Assembly (NCBI RefSeq): GCF_023805255.1 | Contig: NZ_JAMSCK010000005.1 | Span: 1 to 64,000, forward strand | Direction: 5' to 3' | Length of the DNA: 64,000 nucleotides | Source of the DNA: Gramella jeungdoensis | GTDB taxonomy: Bacteria; Bacteroidota; Bacteroidia; Flavobacteriales; Flavobacteriaceae | Shown here: one piece after another, positions 26,475 through 35,216 of the stretch | Position numbering within the stretch: the first letter of the stretch is position 1 | Layout of the letters: the number at the start of each line of letters is the position of its first letter | Made by a program: the position numbers and the translations under genes | Notes under the pieces: generated by a model | The model's input: only the letters and a program-made list of their open reading frames with translations | What the model was told of the DNA's origin: nothing | The model's database searches: none

Positions 26475-27110
26475 ATGAAGACATTTAAGATTTTTAATGC
26501 ATTCCTATTATCATCAATTTTAATGATGGCGTTAGGCTGCTCAAAAGAAGAACCGGTAACCAGTGATCTACGAACGGCCGATGCGCATATTTCACCAGAT
26601 GAAATGGCTAACAACGGAGCCAAGGCAAAAATGTATACTGTTGAATTTGGATCGCTGAATAATTCCGGTGTTTCGGGTACGGCAGAACTAAGCCTGGCAG
26701 GAAGTACCTTAAGGGTTAGTATCACAGCCACAGGCCTCGAGCCGGAAATGCTTCACCCGCAACATATTCATGGATTTGCTGATGATAAACGCAACTCTAC
26801 CTGCCCTCCAGAATCTGCCGATACCAGCGGAGACGGCCTTATAAGTGTAGGAGAAGGTGCTCCTTTTTATGGTGGCATTCAGCTTCCACTGATTATGGAT
26901 CCTGAAAATGAGCTTTCTTTTCCCGTGGCTGATGCAGAGGGTAATATTAATTTTACAATGACCTATGAGTATGAAGATGGTATTGATAGCGATATTACTC
27001 CTCTCCAAAACCGAGCTATTGTCCTGCATGGAATGAGCGTAGAGGGAGAATATATATTAACCCTTCCGGTAGCCTGTGGACAGATTCAGCCAAAACAGGG
27101 AGCTAATTAG
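26475..27110 (+). CDS. CHRD-like domain lipoprotein
   Basis: This 211-residue protein starts with a lipoprotein signal (MKTFKIF to MMALGC, Cys about residue 21). The residues after the Cys, SKEEP, fit the acid-rich lipoprotein export signal that sends Bacteroidetes lipoproteins to the cell surface. The rest resembles the CHRD domain: the VEFGSLNNSGVSGTAELSL strands, a LHPQHIHGF His cluster, and VVLHG-like AIVLHGMSVEGEY near the end. CHRD domains occur in chordin and in bacterial surface proteins, and their bacterial role is uncertain. I chose the ATG at 26475. An upstream in-frame ATG at 26439 lies within the inverted repeat. An inverted-repeat element follows the gene. Confidence 0.8.
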   Translation: MKTFKIFNAFLLSSILMMALGCSKEEPVTSDLRTADAHISPDEMANNGAKAKMYTVEFGSLNNSGVSGTAELSLAGSTLRVSITATGLEPEMLHPQHIHGFADDKRNSTCPPESADTSGDGLISVGEGAPFYGGIQLPLIMDPENELSFPVADAEGNINFTMTYEYEDGIDSDITPLQNRAIVLHGMSVEGEYILTLPVACGQIQPKQGAN

Positions 27111-27137
27111 AAATGTATCCGGTATTTGCTAAAGTTT

Positions 27138-27220
27138 AGAGGCTGTCTAAAAAGTCTGAAAAGGGTCATCCTGAATTTATTTCAGCTTGACGAAATAAGG
27201 ACTTTTTAGGCAGCCTCTTT
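27138..27220. repeat. Nested inverted-repeat element, copy 1
   Basis: Outer arms agaggctgtctaaaaagtc (27138-27156) and gactttttaggcagcctct (27200-27218) are near-perfect inverse complements. The core contains gtcatcctgaa...ttcagcttgac, itself a partial inverted repeat. The same outer arms recur at 53058-53192 with a different core. It could also act as a terminator for the CHRD lipoprotein gene, 28 bases upstream. Confidence 0.85.
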
Positions 27221-27331
27221 CTATTATTCATCCGACTTCCCATTCTCTTAAAGTCATTATAAATTTCTATTCAGAGAAAAGGGATTACTTAACTTTGTGG
27301 CACTTCATTTAAAGCTAATACAGATAAGATT

Positions 27332-27550
27332 ATGAAACTCATCAATCTATCTAAAAAAGGCGATATGTATAGCGTCAAGGCACAAACTTCCTTTAAATTG
27401 TTTGGGTTTAATGTTAGCCATACAGTTCAGGAATTTGTAAGGCCTTTTTCAGAAGATAACTGGTATGATCTTGAAGGAAGGAAAGTTTCAGAAAAAAAAG
27501 CGCATATTCTTGATAAATGGCTTAGAGATCACCAAAGATTCATCGAATAA
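27332..27550 (+). CDS. Small conserved-looking protein of unknown function
   Basis: This 72-residue soluble protein has no recognised domain. It is a plausible real gene: it starts with ATG preceded by an A-rich leader, is highly charged, and has a well-balanced composition (KKGDMYSVKAQTSFKLFGFNVSHTVQEFVRPF, then a helical tail ending KWLRDHQRFIE). No signal peptide or membrane segment is present. It stands alone between an inverted-repeat element and the convergent universal stress gene. No function can be proposed. Confidence 0.65.
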   Translation: MKLINLSKKGDMYSVKAQTSFKLFGFNVSHTVQEFVRPFSEDNWYDLEGRKVSEKKAHILDKWLRDHQRFIE

Positions 27551-27563
27551 ATCGATGTGAACC

Positions 27564-28415
27564 TTAACTCATTTCCTTGAGAATAAGAATGGGAACATTA
27601 GTATTGAAATCGACTTCCTCTATAACCGCCTGGTTAAAGAGTTTAGAAAAGAATCCCTGCTTTCGCTTGTAAAGAGCCAATAGGTCACTTTCCCGGCTTT
27701 CAATAAAAAGATGCACACCTGTAGTAACATTGGTTTTTGTAAGTATGTGAAAACTATGATCAATATCTGAAAGTAAGGAAGCCAGGTTTTCTTTTTGAAG
27801 CTCCTGCTCCTCGGTCATTTCTTTATTATCTGTATTTATATAAAGCACTCTAACAGCGGCATTCAAAAAACTTGAAAGATCAACCAAAGCTGTAAGTTCT
27901 CTCATTTTAAACCCATTCCTGAAATTAGTGGGAAAGACTATTTCTCTTTCCTCATTACCGCTCAACTGAATAGTTTCGGGAATAACAAGAACAGGACAAT
28001 TCTCTAATTTTTCAATAACCCTGGAAATATTATTATCATAAGCTGAATGAATAGCTGCATTATCCCCAGGCGCTCCCATTAAGATAAGATCTATCCCATG
28101 AGTATCAACCGCCTCCTGTAATCCCTCAGTAAGACTGCCCTGGTAGGAAATAGTCTGAAACTGATGACGCGGATTCTCTTTCCTGAAACTTAATCCTTTT
28201 AATTGTTTATCCAGACCGTGTTCTGATTTCTCTTTTGCCGTTTCCCCTACACTTTCCTTTAGCAAGGAAATATTCTCACCAAGAAAATTCTGGGAATGAA
28301 ATGAGTGGAACAGGAAAAAAGTACAGGCCTGATGCTTATATACAGCTAACCCATACATAAGTGCATTCCAGGCATATTTAGAGAAATTAGTAGGAATAAG
28401 GATCTTTTTTTCCAT
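27564..28415 (-). CDS. Universal stress protein (two UspA domains)
   Basis: This 283-residue cytoplasmic protein has two tandem UspA-type domains, about 1-150 and 151-282. The first begins KKILIPTNFSKYAWNALMYGLAVYK and contains GIDLILMGAPGDNAA and NCPVLVIPETI. The glycine-rich ATP-binding motif G-2x-G-9x-G(S/T) is incomplete. The second begins REIVFPTNFRNGFKMRELTALVDL and ends NTNVPILIL. Tandem Usp proteins are typical stress and survival factors in Bacteroidetes. It is monocistronic, convergent with the 72-residue gene, and its 3' end is 13 bases from that gene's stop. Confidence 0.85.
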   Translation of the reverse strand: MEKKILIPTNFSKYAWNALMYGLAVYKHQACTFFLFHSFHSQNFLGENISLLKESVGETAKEKSEHGLDKQLKGLSFRKENPRHQFQTISYQGSLTEGLQEAVDTHGIDLILMGAPGDNAAIHSAYDNNISRVIEKLENCPVLVIPETIQLSGNEEREIVFPTNFRNGFKMRELTALVDLSSFLNAAVRVLYINTDNKEMTEEQELQKENLASLLSDIDHSFHILTKTNVTTGVHLFIESRESDLLALYKRKQGFFSKLFNQAVIEEVDFNTNVPILILKEMS

Positions 28416-28507
28416 TGTTTTAAACTTCCGGTTCAGAGATTCAATTTAATAAATATACTGAACCCCGAAGTCAGGAATAAAAAATAATATATAGACACCT
28501 GATTAAT

Positions 28508-29821
28508 CTATTCTGCCTGGAAAACATATGCTTCTCCATTTTTCCAGTGTGGAGAACTTTCAGACTGAGCTGTACATCGCATGATATAGGACCCGGGTAA
28601 TAACTCTACTGTAAACTCGCTGGTACCTCCTGCCGTAAAATAATCAGCTTCAACGGGGAAATAGATCGGACTTCCCAGAATGGGATCAAAAGGAACTTTA
28701 AGGGCTCTCCTTTCTTTTGCATCAGCGGAATCATATGTTTTCCAGTAATCCCAATTTTTTTGTTCATACTCTTCAAGATCAGTTAAAACCTCTCCGGGTT
28801 TCATATGAAAGATTTCCAGGGCATGTATTCCTTCCTCGATATGAAGATCAAATTTCGTTAAACCTGATTTGATCTTCTTTGAAAATGACAAATTATTATT
28901 GGCTATGAAAACTTCAACTTTTTGAGAAATAGTATCGCTGGAAGAGCTTAGTTCACTTAGCGCTCCCTCTTCAGATATCTCAAACGGAAGCTCCATTCCC
29001 CATGGAGAATAAATGGATGACATAAGAACGTATTTTCCCGGATCGAATTTCAAGGAGATATAAGAAGTTCTACCTGTCTCGGCTCTTTCGGCCCCACCAA
29101 TAAAGTTTGCCTTGGTGGGATCTTTAAAATCGTAGAAATAATCATAAGCTTCCTTGAAAGAGCTTGAGTCACTCAGTCTTAAAATTTGTATATCCATGGG
29201 GAAATCGAGATGTTCCACCTTAAGGGTCCTTTTACTACCATTTTTAAAAAGATCAGCCTTAATCTCATAATTTGTCAAATTCAGAATGCCATCAGCTACA
29301 GGCTTCGAAGCACCAGAAGGCTGTTTGCTTACCTTAAAGTAACGCATCATTCCCAATTCAGTATGAATCTTACCATCTTCAGTTTTGGCATGACATCCAA
29401 TGTAATAATGTCCAGGCTCAAGATAGATTGTAGTTTCACTCAAATGCCCCGAAGAATGTATCCCAGGGCCTCCCATAAGATCTGCGTAGGGCAATTTCGG
29501 TCCCTCCTGAATTTCTTGTTTAAAAGCTTCCACCGCAATGGAGTCAGGCTTTCGTCCTACCATTGCAAAATGGGTCTCCTTTCCCATATTCTTCATTCTG
29601 AAGGTCACCCAACCTGACATAATTTCATCGGGCATTCCAAATGCGTAGTCGATGGCCTTTACATCTATAATATACTGGCTAGTATCATTTAAGGTTTTAT
29701 TCTGAGTTGTGTTTTTCTCTTTATCTCCCTGCTCACCTCTACATGAACTTAAAAAAATGACAAGAAAAAAAGGATAAAGAAAACGACAGAAAGTAATCCT
29801 TCGCATTATTTTTAAAATCAT
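28508..29821 (-). CDS. Cupredoxin-like lipoprotein
   Basis: This 437-residue protein begins with a lipoprotein signal ending LSSC and is probably anchored in the outer membrane or cell surface. It appears to hold three cupredoxin-like repeats. The first has a plausible type-1 copper site: His84 in GKETHFAMV, Cys143 in YYIGCHAK, His153 and Met158 in HTELGM (numbered from the ATG at 29821). The second repeat (about 175-270) lacks Cys. The third ends with YIMRCTAQSESSPHW, with Cys and His but no Met. The start is uncertain, as an ATG at 29806 is also good. It lies 22 bases after the flavin amine oxidase and is probably co-transcribed with it. An electron-transfer or redox-sensing partnership is inferred, not shown. 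Confidence 0.65.
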   Translation of the reverse strand: MILKIMRRITFCRFLYPFFLVIFLSSCRGEQGDKEKNTTQNKTLNDTSQYIIDVKAIDYAFGMPDEIMSGWVTFRMKNMGKETHFAMVGRKPDSIAVEAFKQEIQEGPKLPYADLMGGPGIHSSGHLSETTIYLEPGHYYIGCHAKTEDGKIHTELGMMRYFKVSKQPSGASKPVADGILNLTNYEIKADLFKNGSKRTLKVEHLDFPMDIQILRLSDSSSFKEAYDYFYDFKDPTKANFIGGAERAETGRTSYISLKFDPGKYVLMSSIYSPWGMELPFEISEEGALSELSSSSDTISQKVEVFIANNNLSFSKKIKSGLTKFDLHIEEGIHALEIFHMKPGEVLTDLEEYEQKNWDYWKTYDSADAKERRALKVPFDPILGSPIYFPVEADYFTAGGTSEFTVELLPGSYIMRCTAQSESSPHWKNGEAYVFQAE

Positions 29822-29843
29822 AATCAAAAAATTGACTGGTCAT

Positions 29844-31334
29844 TTAAACATTCTCATGAATTTCTTTGGCAGCTCTTACTCCAGACCTTAAAGCGCCTTC
29901 CATGGTACTGCGTAAGATGCTGGTATGCTCTCCTGCAAAGTGAATATTTCCATGCGGTTCCTGAAGATTTCTCAAATGGCTGGTTACATCACCTGGCGCC
30001 GGCCAACTTGGACCTCCCAATGCGTAAGGATCTGTACTCCATCCCTTAACATGGCCTTTCATAAAATGTTCACCTATATCCGGGTAAAGCTTTTTCATTT
30101 CACTTTTCATCCTGGTAATTGTCTTCTCTTTATCCTGACTTTCTAACCTGGGAGCTGAAGGTCCCGCTACTATGCTTTCCAGAATTGCCGGCTTATCTGA
30201 AATACCATTAGAATTAACAATGGGAGTTATATTTCCTACCGGTAGATCTGTAAAAGCCATACCTGAAACATTATTCTCCATCCAGAACGGACTGTCTACC
30301 TGAACATATGTTCTAGTAAGATTTATTACAGGTATATCCTTAATCGCTTTTTTCTTTTCTGGTGATAATGAAGGCTTAAAGTCTATGTTCTCAAGTACCT
30401 TTAAAGGAAATGTTGCGACCACCTTGTCGGCTGTAAAATCTTTTATTCTTCCATCCTGTCTTGCAGAAACAATTACTTTATTGCCATCGTCATATATTTT
30501 ACTAACAACCGTATTGTAATTGATATTATCTTTCATACTTTTTGCCAATTCCCGTGGCAGAGAATCATTGCCTCCCTTCAGAATGAACGGGGTTCCTCCC
30601 ATAAATAGTCCGCTGTCTGAAACTGCCATCGACAGTCCGGACGTACTGCCTGGTACTTCGGCAAACCATTGGGTGTTTTTGATCAGCTTTACAGCTCCCT
30701 CACTTGCCCCCTGCTTTTTAAGATATTCTTCAAGGCTAATCTGATCTAAATGTATCAAAGGAGCTTTGTCCCACATATGAGGCATGCCAATCTCATTAGG
30801 AAGTGTATTTAAGATATATTTCTGAACCAGTCCCATAGGGCCAAGTTCCTGCTCTTCAGCAGTAAGATTATATGGCCAGTTAACAGTTTCCCCCGGTTTT
30901 ACATTAATAATATTTCCATTAAGATGATATGTAATAGCAGTATCGGGAAATGCCAGAGGAATCTTTTCAAGACCGAATTCATTTATAAACTTTAAAGCAT
31001 GGGTATAGGAACTTGAATATGCTGCCGCTCCTTCTTCAGCATACAAGCCATCCGCAAAAGGCTCCCTGATCGTAGAAACCCTGCCTCCTGGCCGGCTACG
31101 CGCTTCGATGAGGGTAACCTGATGGCCGGAATTTTTAAGTTCCCAGGCAGCAGCGAGCCCTGAAAGCCCTGCGCCTATTACCAGTACTTTTTTTGGATTA
31201 AGTGTGGTTCCTTCAACGAAGTTAGCTGACAGCATATTTGGAAAAAACACCCCTGTTCCTAAGGCTCCCAATCCGAGGCTAAACTGTTTAACAAAATCTT
31301 TTCTAGAAATTCCGCTTTGTTCATTTCCTTTCAT
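29844..31334 (-). CDS. Flavin monoamine oxidase family protein, exported
   Basis: This 496-residue protein is a FAD-dependent amine oxidase-like enzyme. The N-terminus MKGNEQSGISRKDFVKQFSLG with a following hydrophobic run resembles a Tat signal (SRKDF in place of SRRxF), so export in folded form with FAD is likely. The dinucleotide-binding motif VIGAGLSGLAAAWEL (about 52-66) is followed by EARSRPGGR, and the C-terminus carries HFAGEHTS...STMEGALRSGVRAA, typical of the family. Substrate amine is unknown. It is first in a two-gene unit with the cupredoxin-like lipoprotein and divergent from a histidine kinase. Confidence 0.88.
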   Translation of the reverse strand: MKGNEQSGISRKDFVKQFSLGLGALGTGVFFPNMLSANFVEGTTLNPKKVLVIGAGLSGLAAAWELKNSGHQVTLIEARSRPGGRVSTIREPFADGLYAEEGAAAYSSSYTHALKFINEFGLEKIPLAFPDTAITYHLNGNIINVKPGETVNWPYNLTAEEQELGPMGLVQKYILNTLPNEIGMPHMWDKAPLIHLDQISLEEYLKKQGASEGAVKLIKNTQWFAEVPGSTSGLSMAVSDSGLFMGGTPFILKGGNDSLPRELAKSMKDNINYNTVVSKIYDDGNKVIVSARQDGRIKDFTADKVVATFPLKVLENIDFKPSLSPEKKKAIKDIPVINLTRTYVQVDSPFWMENNVSGMAFTDLPVGNITPIVNSNGISDKPAILESIVAGPSAPRLESQDKEKTITRMKSEMKKLYPDIGEHFMKGHVKGWSTDPYALGGPSWPAPGDVTSHLRNLQEPHGNIHFAGEHTSILRSTMEGALRSGVRAAKEIHENV

Positions 31335-31671
31335 ATTATGAAAATTTAGTTGGTTACGGTTTTTATGTAGGGGAAATCAAGATTAGCAGGGCTGAAGAAA
31401 AACTAATTCTTCCAGTGTCTTGAGGGTTTATTAATATACTAAAAAAAGATAAGTAGATAAAGTGGGGTTTCTGGAATTGGCTTATCGATTAAAAAATGAT
31501 AACAATTAAAAGAGATCGACAAAATGAACGTAATCCATCCTAATGTTAACGTTTTTAACATTGATCGATTTTTTCTTTAACATTTTTTTGTAAATTGTTT
31601 GATTAAACCTAACACTACAGAAGCAGGTTTAGGAGCACTTTAAAAAGTTCCGTACACCTCAAAGAACGCAT
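31335..31671. other. Divergent regulatory region with inverted repeat
   Basis: About 340 AT-rich bases lie between the amine oxidase and histidine kinase starts. The only clear signal is aatgttaa (31542-31549) / ttaacatt (31555-31562), a perfect 8-bp inverted repeat with a 5-base spacer, which could be an operator. A related taacatt sequence follows near 31577. No gene is supported here. Confidence 0.55.
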
Positions 31672-33951
31672 ATGTTGTATAATACAGCTTCAGGAACCGT
31701 ACTACCATTACGACGTTATGAATTTTTAGTTGTTCAGACGGCTGATAAGGAAATAAGATATATCAATCCTGTTCTGGAAGATTATTGCGGACTAAAAGAC
31801 ATGTCCTTAAGGGAAAATACAGATATTCTAAAAGAGATCATTCATCCAGATGATTATCCTGTTTATCTGGAACATTTAAACTCACTAACCGCTAATTCCT
31901 GTAAGAAGGATAAAGTAATTTCTGTCAGGATAAAGAAAAAGGATGGTTCCTGGGTTTCTTTTTGTTTTAATGACCGATTATATAACTGGAATATGGATGG
32001 TAATCAGCTTATTTTGAGTCTGGTATACCCCTCAGAAAGTAGTGATGAGATGGCCACAAAGCAGTTAGCTAATAACGAGTACCGGCATTTGCTACAAGCT
32101 TTAGACGAGGCCTTCTGTATAATTGAAATGATCTTTGATGAAGATGGACATCCCGTGGATTATCTGTTCCAGGAGATCAATCCGGCCTTTGAAAAACAGA
32201 TAGACCTTAAGAATGTTACTGGAAAGACTATGCGGGAGCTTATTCCCGATCATGAGGAACATTGGTTTCAAACATATGGGAAAGTAGCCCTGACTGGTGA
32301 ACCCATTCGATTTCAATTTAAAGCAGGAAAAATAAATAATTCCTGGCTAGACCTTTATGCTTTCCGGCTTGGAGATCATAATAGTCGGCGGGTAGCAGTG
32401 CTCTTCCATAATATTACCGACCATAAGCTCGCCGAAGAACAAATGAAGCTGGCCAAAGAAGAGCTGGAACAGAATGCCAGGAAACGTCAGGAAGAACTTA
32501 GGGAGAGCAATATTCTTCTACAGACTGTCTTTGAAACTACTAACAGGGCAGTAGCCGTGTTCAGAGTTTTATATGATGAATCGGGCGAAATAATCGACTT
32601 TAGGTTTATAAAGGCTAACAAAATACTGCTGGAGATGTACAAGGGCCAAAATATTCTTGGAAAGACTTACCTGGAAACTTCAAAACATGCAGTTAAAATG
32701 GATGTCTATAATGAACTTAAAAAAGCTGTAAAAGAAGGTAATACATTTGATAAGGAAATTTATTTCGATAAAGATGGTTATAACCATTGGTTCCGCGTGA
32801 CTGGTCGCCCGCAAAAGGATTTGCTTATCGCTACTCTAGAAGATATTACTGAACGCAAAGTAAAAGATCAGGAATTAAAAGATACTATCAGGTTTAAAAA
32901 ACAACTGGTGCGTACATCACCTGAGACGATCGTGATTCTGAATCTTAACGAGCAAAATGTTCGCTATATCAATAAGGATATTTATCCGGAAGAAGGACTA
33001 ACACGCAAGAGAATATTAGGAACGCCCATCGTTGAAATTATCCCTTATGTACATCCAAGAGACCGGGAAAGAGTTATGGAATTCCATAAGAAAATATTGA
33101 AATCGGCAGATGATGACATTCACGATATTGAAGTAAGACTTCAGTTAAAGCCCAATAGATGGGAGTGGTTTAGTGTTAGAGGAAAAGTATTCCATAGAAG
33201 GGATGAATTATGGGTAGATGAATATGTTCTTCTTGTTAGAAACATTAATCAACAAAAGGAAACTCAAAAGGCGCTTATAAATGCCGAAAAATTTTCTATT
33301 ATGGGTGATATGGCCAGAACTCTGGCACATGAACTTAGAAACCCAATTACCAGTATTGGTATGGCGACTGAAGTATTGAGCAAAAAATTTCCTGACAGTC
33401 AGAAAAATGGCTCTCTAAAATATTTCAACATCCTTAACAACAGCACCAAGACCTTGAATGATCTGGTGAGTAATTTGTTAAACTCAGCCAATTACAATCA
33501 AACCGTTCTCAAAAAACAGGACCTTACAGAGATTCTGGAAAGCACTCTGAAAAAGGCATCAGACCGTATCTATCTAGCCGGGATCGATATTCAAAAGGAT
33601 TATAAAGGTTCTCATTATGTGCTTGCCGACAGGGAAAAACTTGAAATAGCACTTCTCAATATAATTGTAAATGCCAGTGAGGCTACTGTTCCAGACGAAG
33701 GAGTGATTTCTATTGAAATAAAAGAAGAGGAAAAAGATATCATGCTCCGAATTTCAGACAATGGGCACGGTTTGGAAAAAGAGGAGATGGAGCGGCTGTT
33801 CGATGCATTCTATACCACCAAAAAGACCGGTGTTGGAGTAGGGCTTAATTCGGTAAAAAATATTCTGGAAGAACACGATTCCAGAATTGAAGTAGCCAGT
33901 GAACCTAACCAGGGAACCTGTTTCAGGATTTATTTTCCAAAACTGAACTAG
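31672..33951 (+). CDS. Multi-PAS sensor histidine kinase, soluble
   Basis: This 759-residue protein has about four PAS domains (around 15-115, 140-255, 275-400 and 405-530), with linkers such as YFLQEINPAFEKQ and VLLVRNINQQKETQK, then a HisKA helix pair and a HATPase domain. The phospho-accepting His is in MARTLAHELRNPITSIG (about 552). The ATP-binding boxes are visible: ALLNIIVNASEA (N), DNGHGLEKEE (G1), and TGVGVGLNSVK (G2). No membrane segment is present, so it senses a cytoplasmic signal. No response regulator adjoins it directly, so its partner is elsewhere, or it is the lone receiver at 36353. PAS ligands are unknown. Confidence 0.92.
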   Translation: MLYNTASGTVLPLRRYEFLVVQTADKEIRYINPVLEDYCGLKDMSLRENTDILKEIIHPDDYPVYLEHLNSLTANSCKKDKVISVRIKKKDGSWVSFCFNDRLYNWNMDGNQLILSLVYPSESSDEMATKQLANNEYRHLLQALDEAFCIIEMIFDEDGHPVDYLFQEINPAFEKQIDLKNVTGKTMRELIPDHEEHWFQTYGKVALTGEPIRFQFKAGKINNSWLDLYAFRLGDHNSRRVAVLFHNITDHKLAEEQMKLAKEELEQNARKRQEELRESNILLQTVFETTNRAVAVFRVLYDESGEIIDFRFIKANKILLEMYKGQNILGKTYLETSKHAVKMDVYNELKKAVKEGNTFDKEIYFDKDGYNHWFRVTGRPQKDLLIATLEDITERKVKDQELKDTIRFKKQLVRTSPETIVILNLNEQNVRYINKDIYPEEGLTRKRILGTPIVEIIPYVHPRDRERVMEFHKKILKSADDDIHDIEVRLQLKPNRWEWFSVRGKVFHRRDELWVDEYVLLVRNINQQKETQKALINAEKFSIMGDMARTLAHELRNPITSIGMATEVLSKKFPDSQKNGSLKYFNILNNSTKTLNDLVSNLLNSANYNQTVLKKQDLTEILESTLKKASDRIYLAGIDIQKDYKGSHYVLADREKLEIALLNIIVNASEATVPDEGVISIEIKEEEKDIMLRISDNGHGLEKEEMERLFDAFYTTKKTGVGVGLNSVKNILEEHDSRIEVASEPNQGTCFRIYFPKLN

Positions 33952-34045
33952 GGCCATAAAAGCTTTGCAACATCTCTTTCGATTAAATTCTTGATTCCTA
34001 AAGTTTTTTCTGATTTTTGCGAAAATTTTTCTGAAAGCCGGATCA

Positions 34046-34600
34046 TTGCAAAAAGCCCTTCAAAAAATAACATTTCTCCTTATCATACTTCTCCATTTGT
34101 GTTTTTTGCTGGGGATATTAGTTGATAATACTGATGAACTTTTCCTTATTCTAAGCCTGATTCCTATAACCGGGCTCCTGGCATTCTTTTATGTTAAAAC
34201 AGAAAAATCATTTCCGGCTTCCATTCGCAAAAAAGATACAATAAGCGTTGCTGCATCTGTTCTGGGCGCACTGCTCACCTATTTTCTAAACCTGGAGTTT
34301 GATCTGGGAGGTGTACTGGCAGCCGGAATCGTAGGATTAACCGGTGCAATGCTTCCTTACATAAATAAGCAATCAGGACTGCTTAAAGAAATTCCTGTGG
34401 CTATGTACTGTGGCTCTTTTGTGGGCATGACGACACCTGGTATTGCTAACGGATATCTTTTTATTTTGTATGCCGGCCTGCTCACCGGAATGTTGCTGGT
34501 GCTGGCTAAAAATATACTTACTGGCTACGGAGGTAAACTGGGTACCATTGCCTTTGGAGGAGTTTCAATTGTTTATTCGGTTATTTACTTATTCACCTAA
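34046..34600 (+). CDS. Polytopic membrane protein, unknown family, paralogue of the next gene
   Basis: This 184-residue protein has about five or six hydrophobic segments, including residues 8-27, 32-49 and 65-85. I do not recognise the family. The start is a TTG at 34046, chosen because no ATG lies nearby in frame. A -7-like gatttttg (34012-34019) preceded by TTG at 33991 gives a plausible promoter. Residues from about 65 onward resemble the following 124-residue protein, sharing an LGGVxAxxGI stretch, GSFVGM/SSFIGM and GGxLGT. The two genes are one base apart and look like a divergent tandem duplication. The sequence of a small-residue-rich helix pair suggests a channel or transporter, which is inference only. 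Confidence 0.7.
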   Translation: MQKALQKITFLLIILLHLCFLLGILVDNTDELFLILSLIPITGLLAFFYVKTEKSFPASIRKKDTISVAASVLGALLTYFLNLEFDLGGVLAAGIVGLTGAMLPYINKQSGLLKEIPVAMYCGSFVGMTTPGIANGYLFILYAGLLTGMLLVLAKNILTGYGGKLGTIAFGGVSIVYSVIYLFT

Positions 34601-34601
34601 T

Positions 34602-34976
34602 ATGAATATTGCCATTCTCATACTTGCCGGATCTTTAAGCGCTATTAGCACCTTTATCCTGAATAACCATCTTAAACTGGGAGGAGTAATGGCTTCAGCC
34701 GGGATATCAGTACTAGCAGGACTCTTTTTTCATTTATTTCCAGACCTGCTCAATCCATTTCTCAGCAGTAATTTACCACTGGTGATCATGGGATCTTCTT
34801 TTATTGGAATGGCTTCTCAAAAAGTCGTGCCCTATTTTCGCATCATCTCTATTGCCGGAATTCTATTTTCAATAATCTATTTAATTACCGGTTCCTTTTT
34901 TGAAGGTTTTGGCGGTAGCCTTGGAACAACTGCGGCAATATCATTGTTATCCATTTATCATTTCAAAAGATTTTAA
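34602..34976 (+). CDS. Small polytopic membrane protein, paralogue of the preceding gene
   Basis: This 124-residue protein has four hydrophobic segments at about 3-19, 28-44, 62-78 and 85-100. It is homologous in pattern to residues 65-184 of the preceding gene, including KLGGVMASAGISVLAG, SSFIGMAS and GFGGSLGTT. I chose the ATG at 34602. A longer frame starts in the upstream gene but its first 53 residues are out-of-frame noise. The one-base gap to the preceding gene suggests they are translated together and may form a two-component membrane complex. Family unknown. Confidence 0.7.
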   Translation: MNIAILILAGSLSAISTFILNNHLKLGGVMASAGISVLAGLFFHLFPDLLNPFLSSNLPLVIMGSSFIGMASQKVVPYFRIISIAGILFSIIYLITGSFFEGFGGSLGTTAAISLLSIYHFKRF

Positions 34977-35216
34977 TTGGACATATTTCAGCATCTTTAT
35001 TTTAAATACAGGATTGTAAAAATATCATTCTGGAAACAGGTTAAAAGACTCTTATCCAAATAAGTGTTAATTGAATTCTCAGTATTTTCCAATTAAAATC
35101 CAACATTCTCAGTTGGCATAAACAAAACATAAATATTTGGTTTTAATATCCTCACAGGGGGTTTTAAACAATTTGTTTTATTAAATTTATAACCCTTGAA
35201 TCTAAAAAAACCAACC

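Noticed and set aside
34443-34601. Upstream extension of the 124-residue membrane protein
   Set aside because: These codons lie inside the preceding gene in another frame and read as noise. The ATG at 34602 is preferred.
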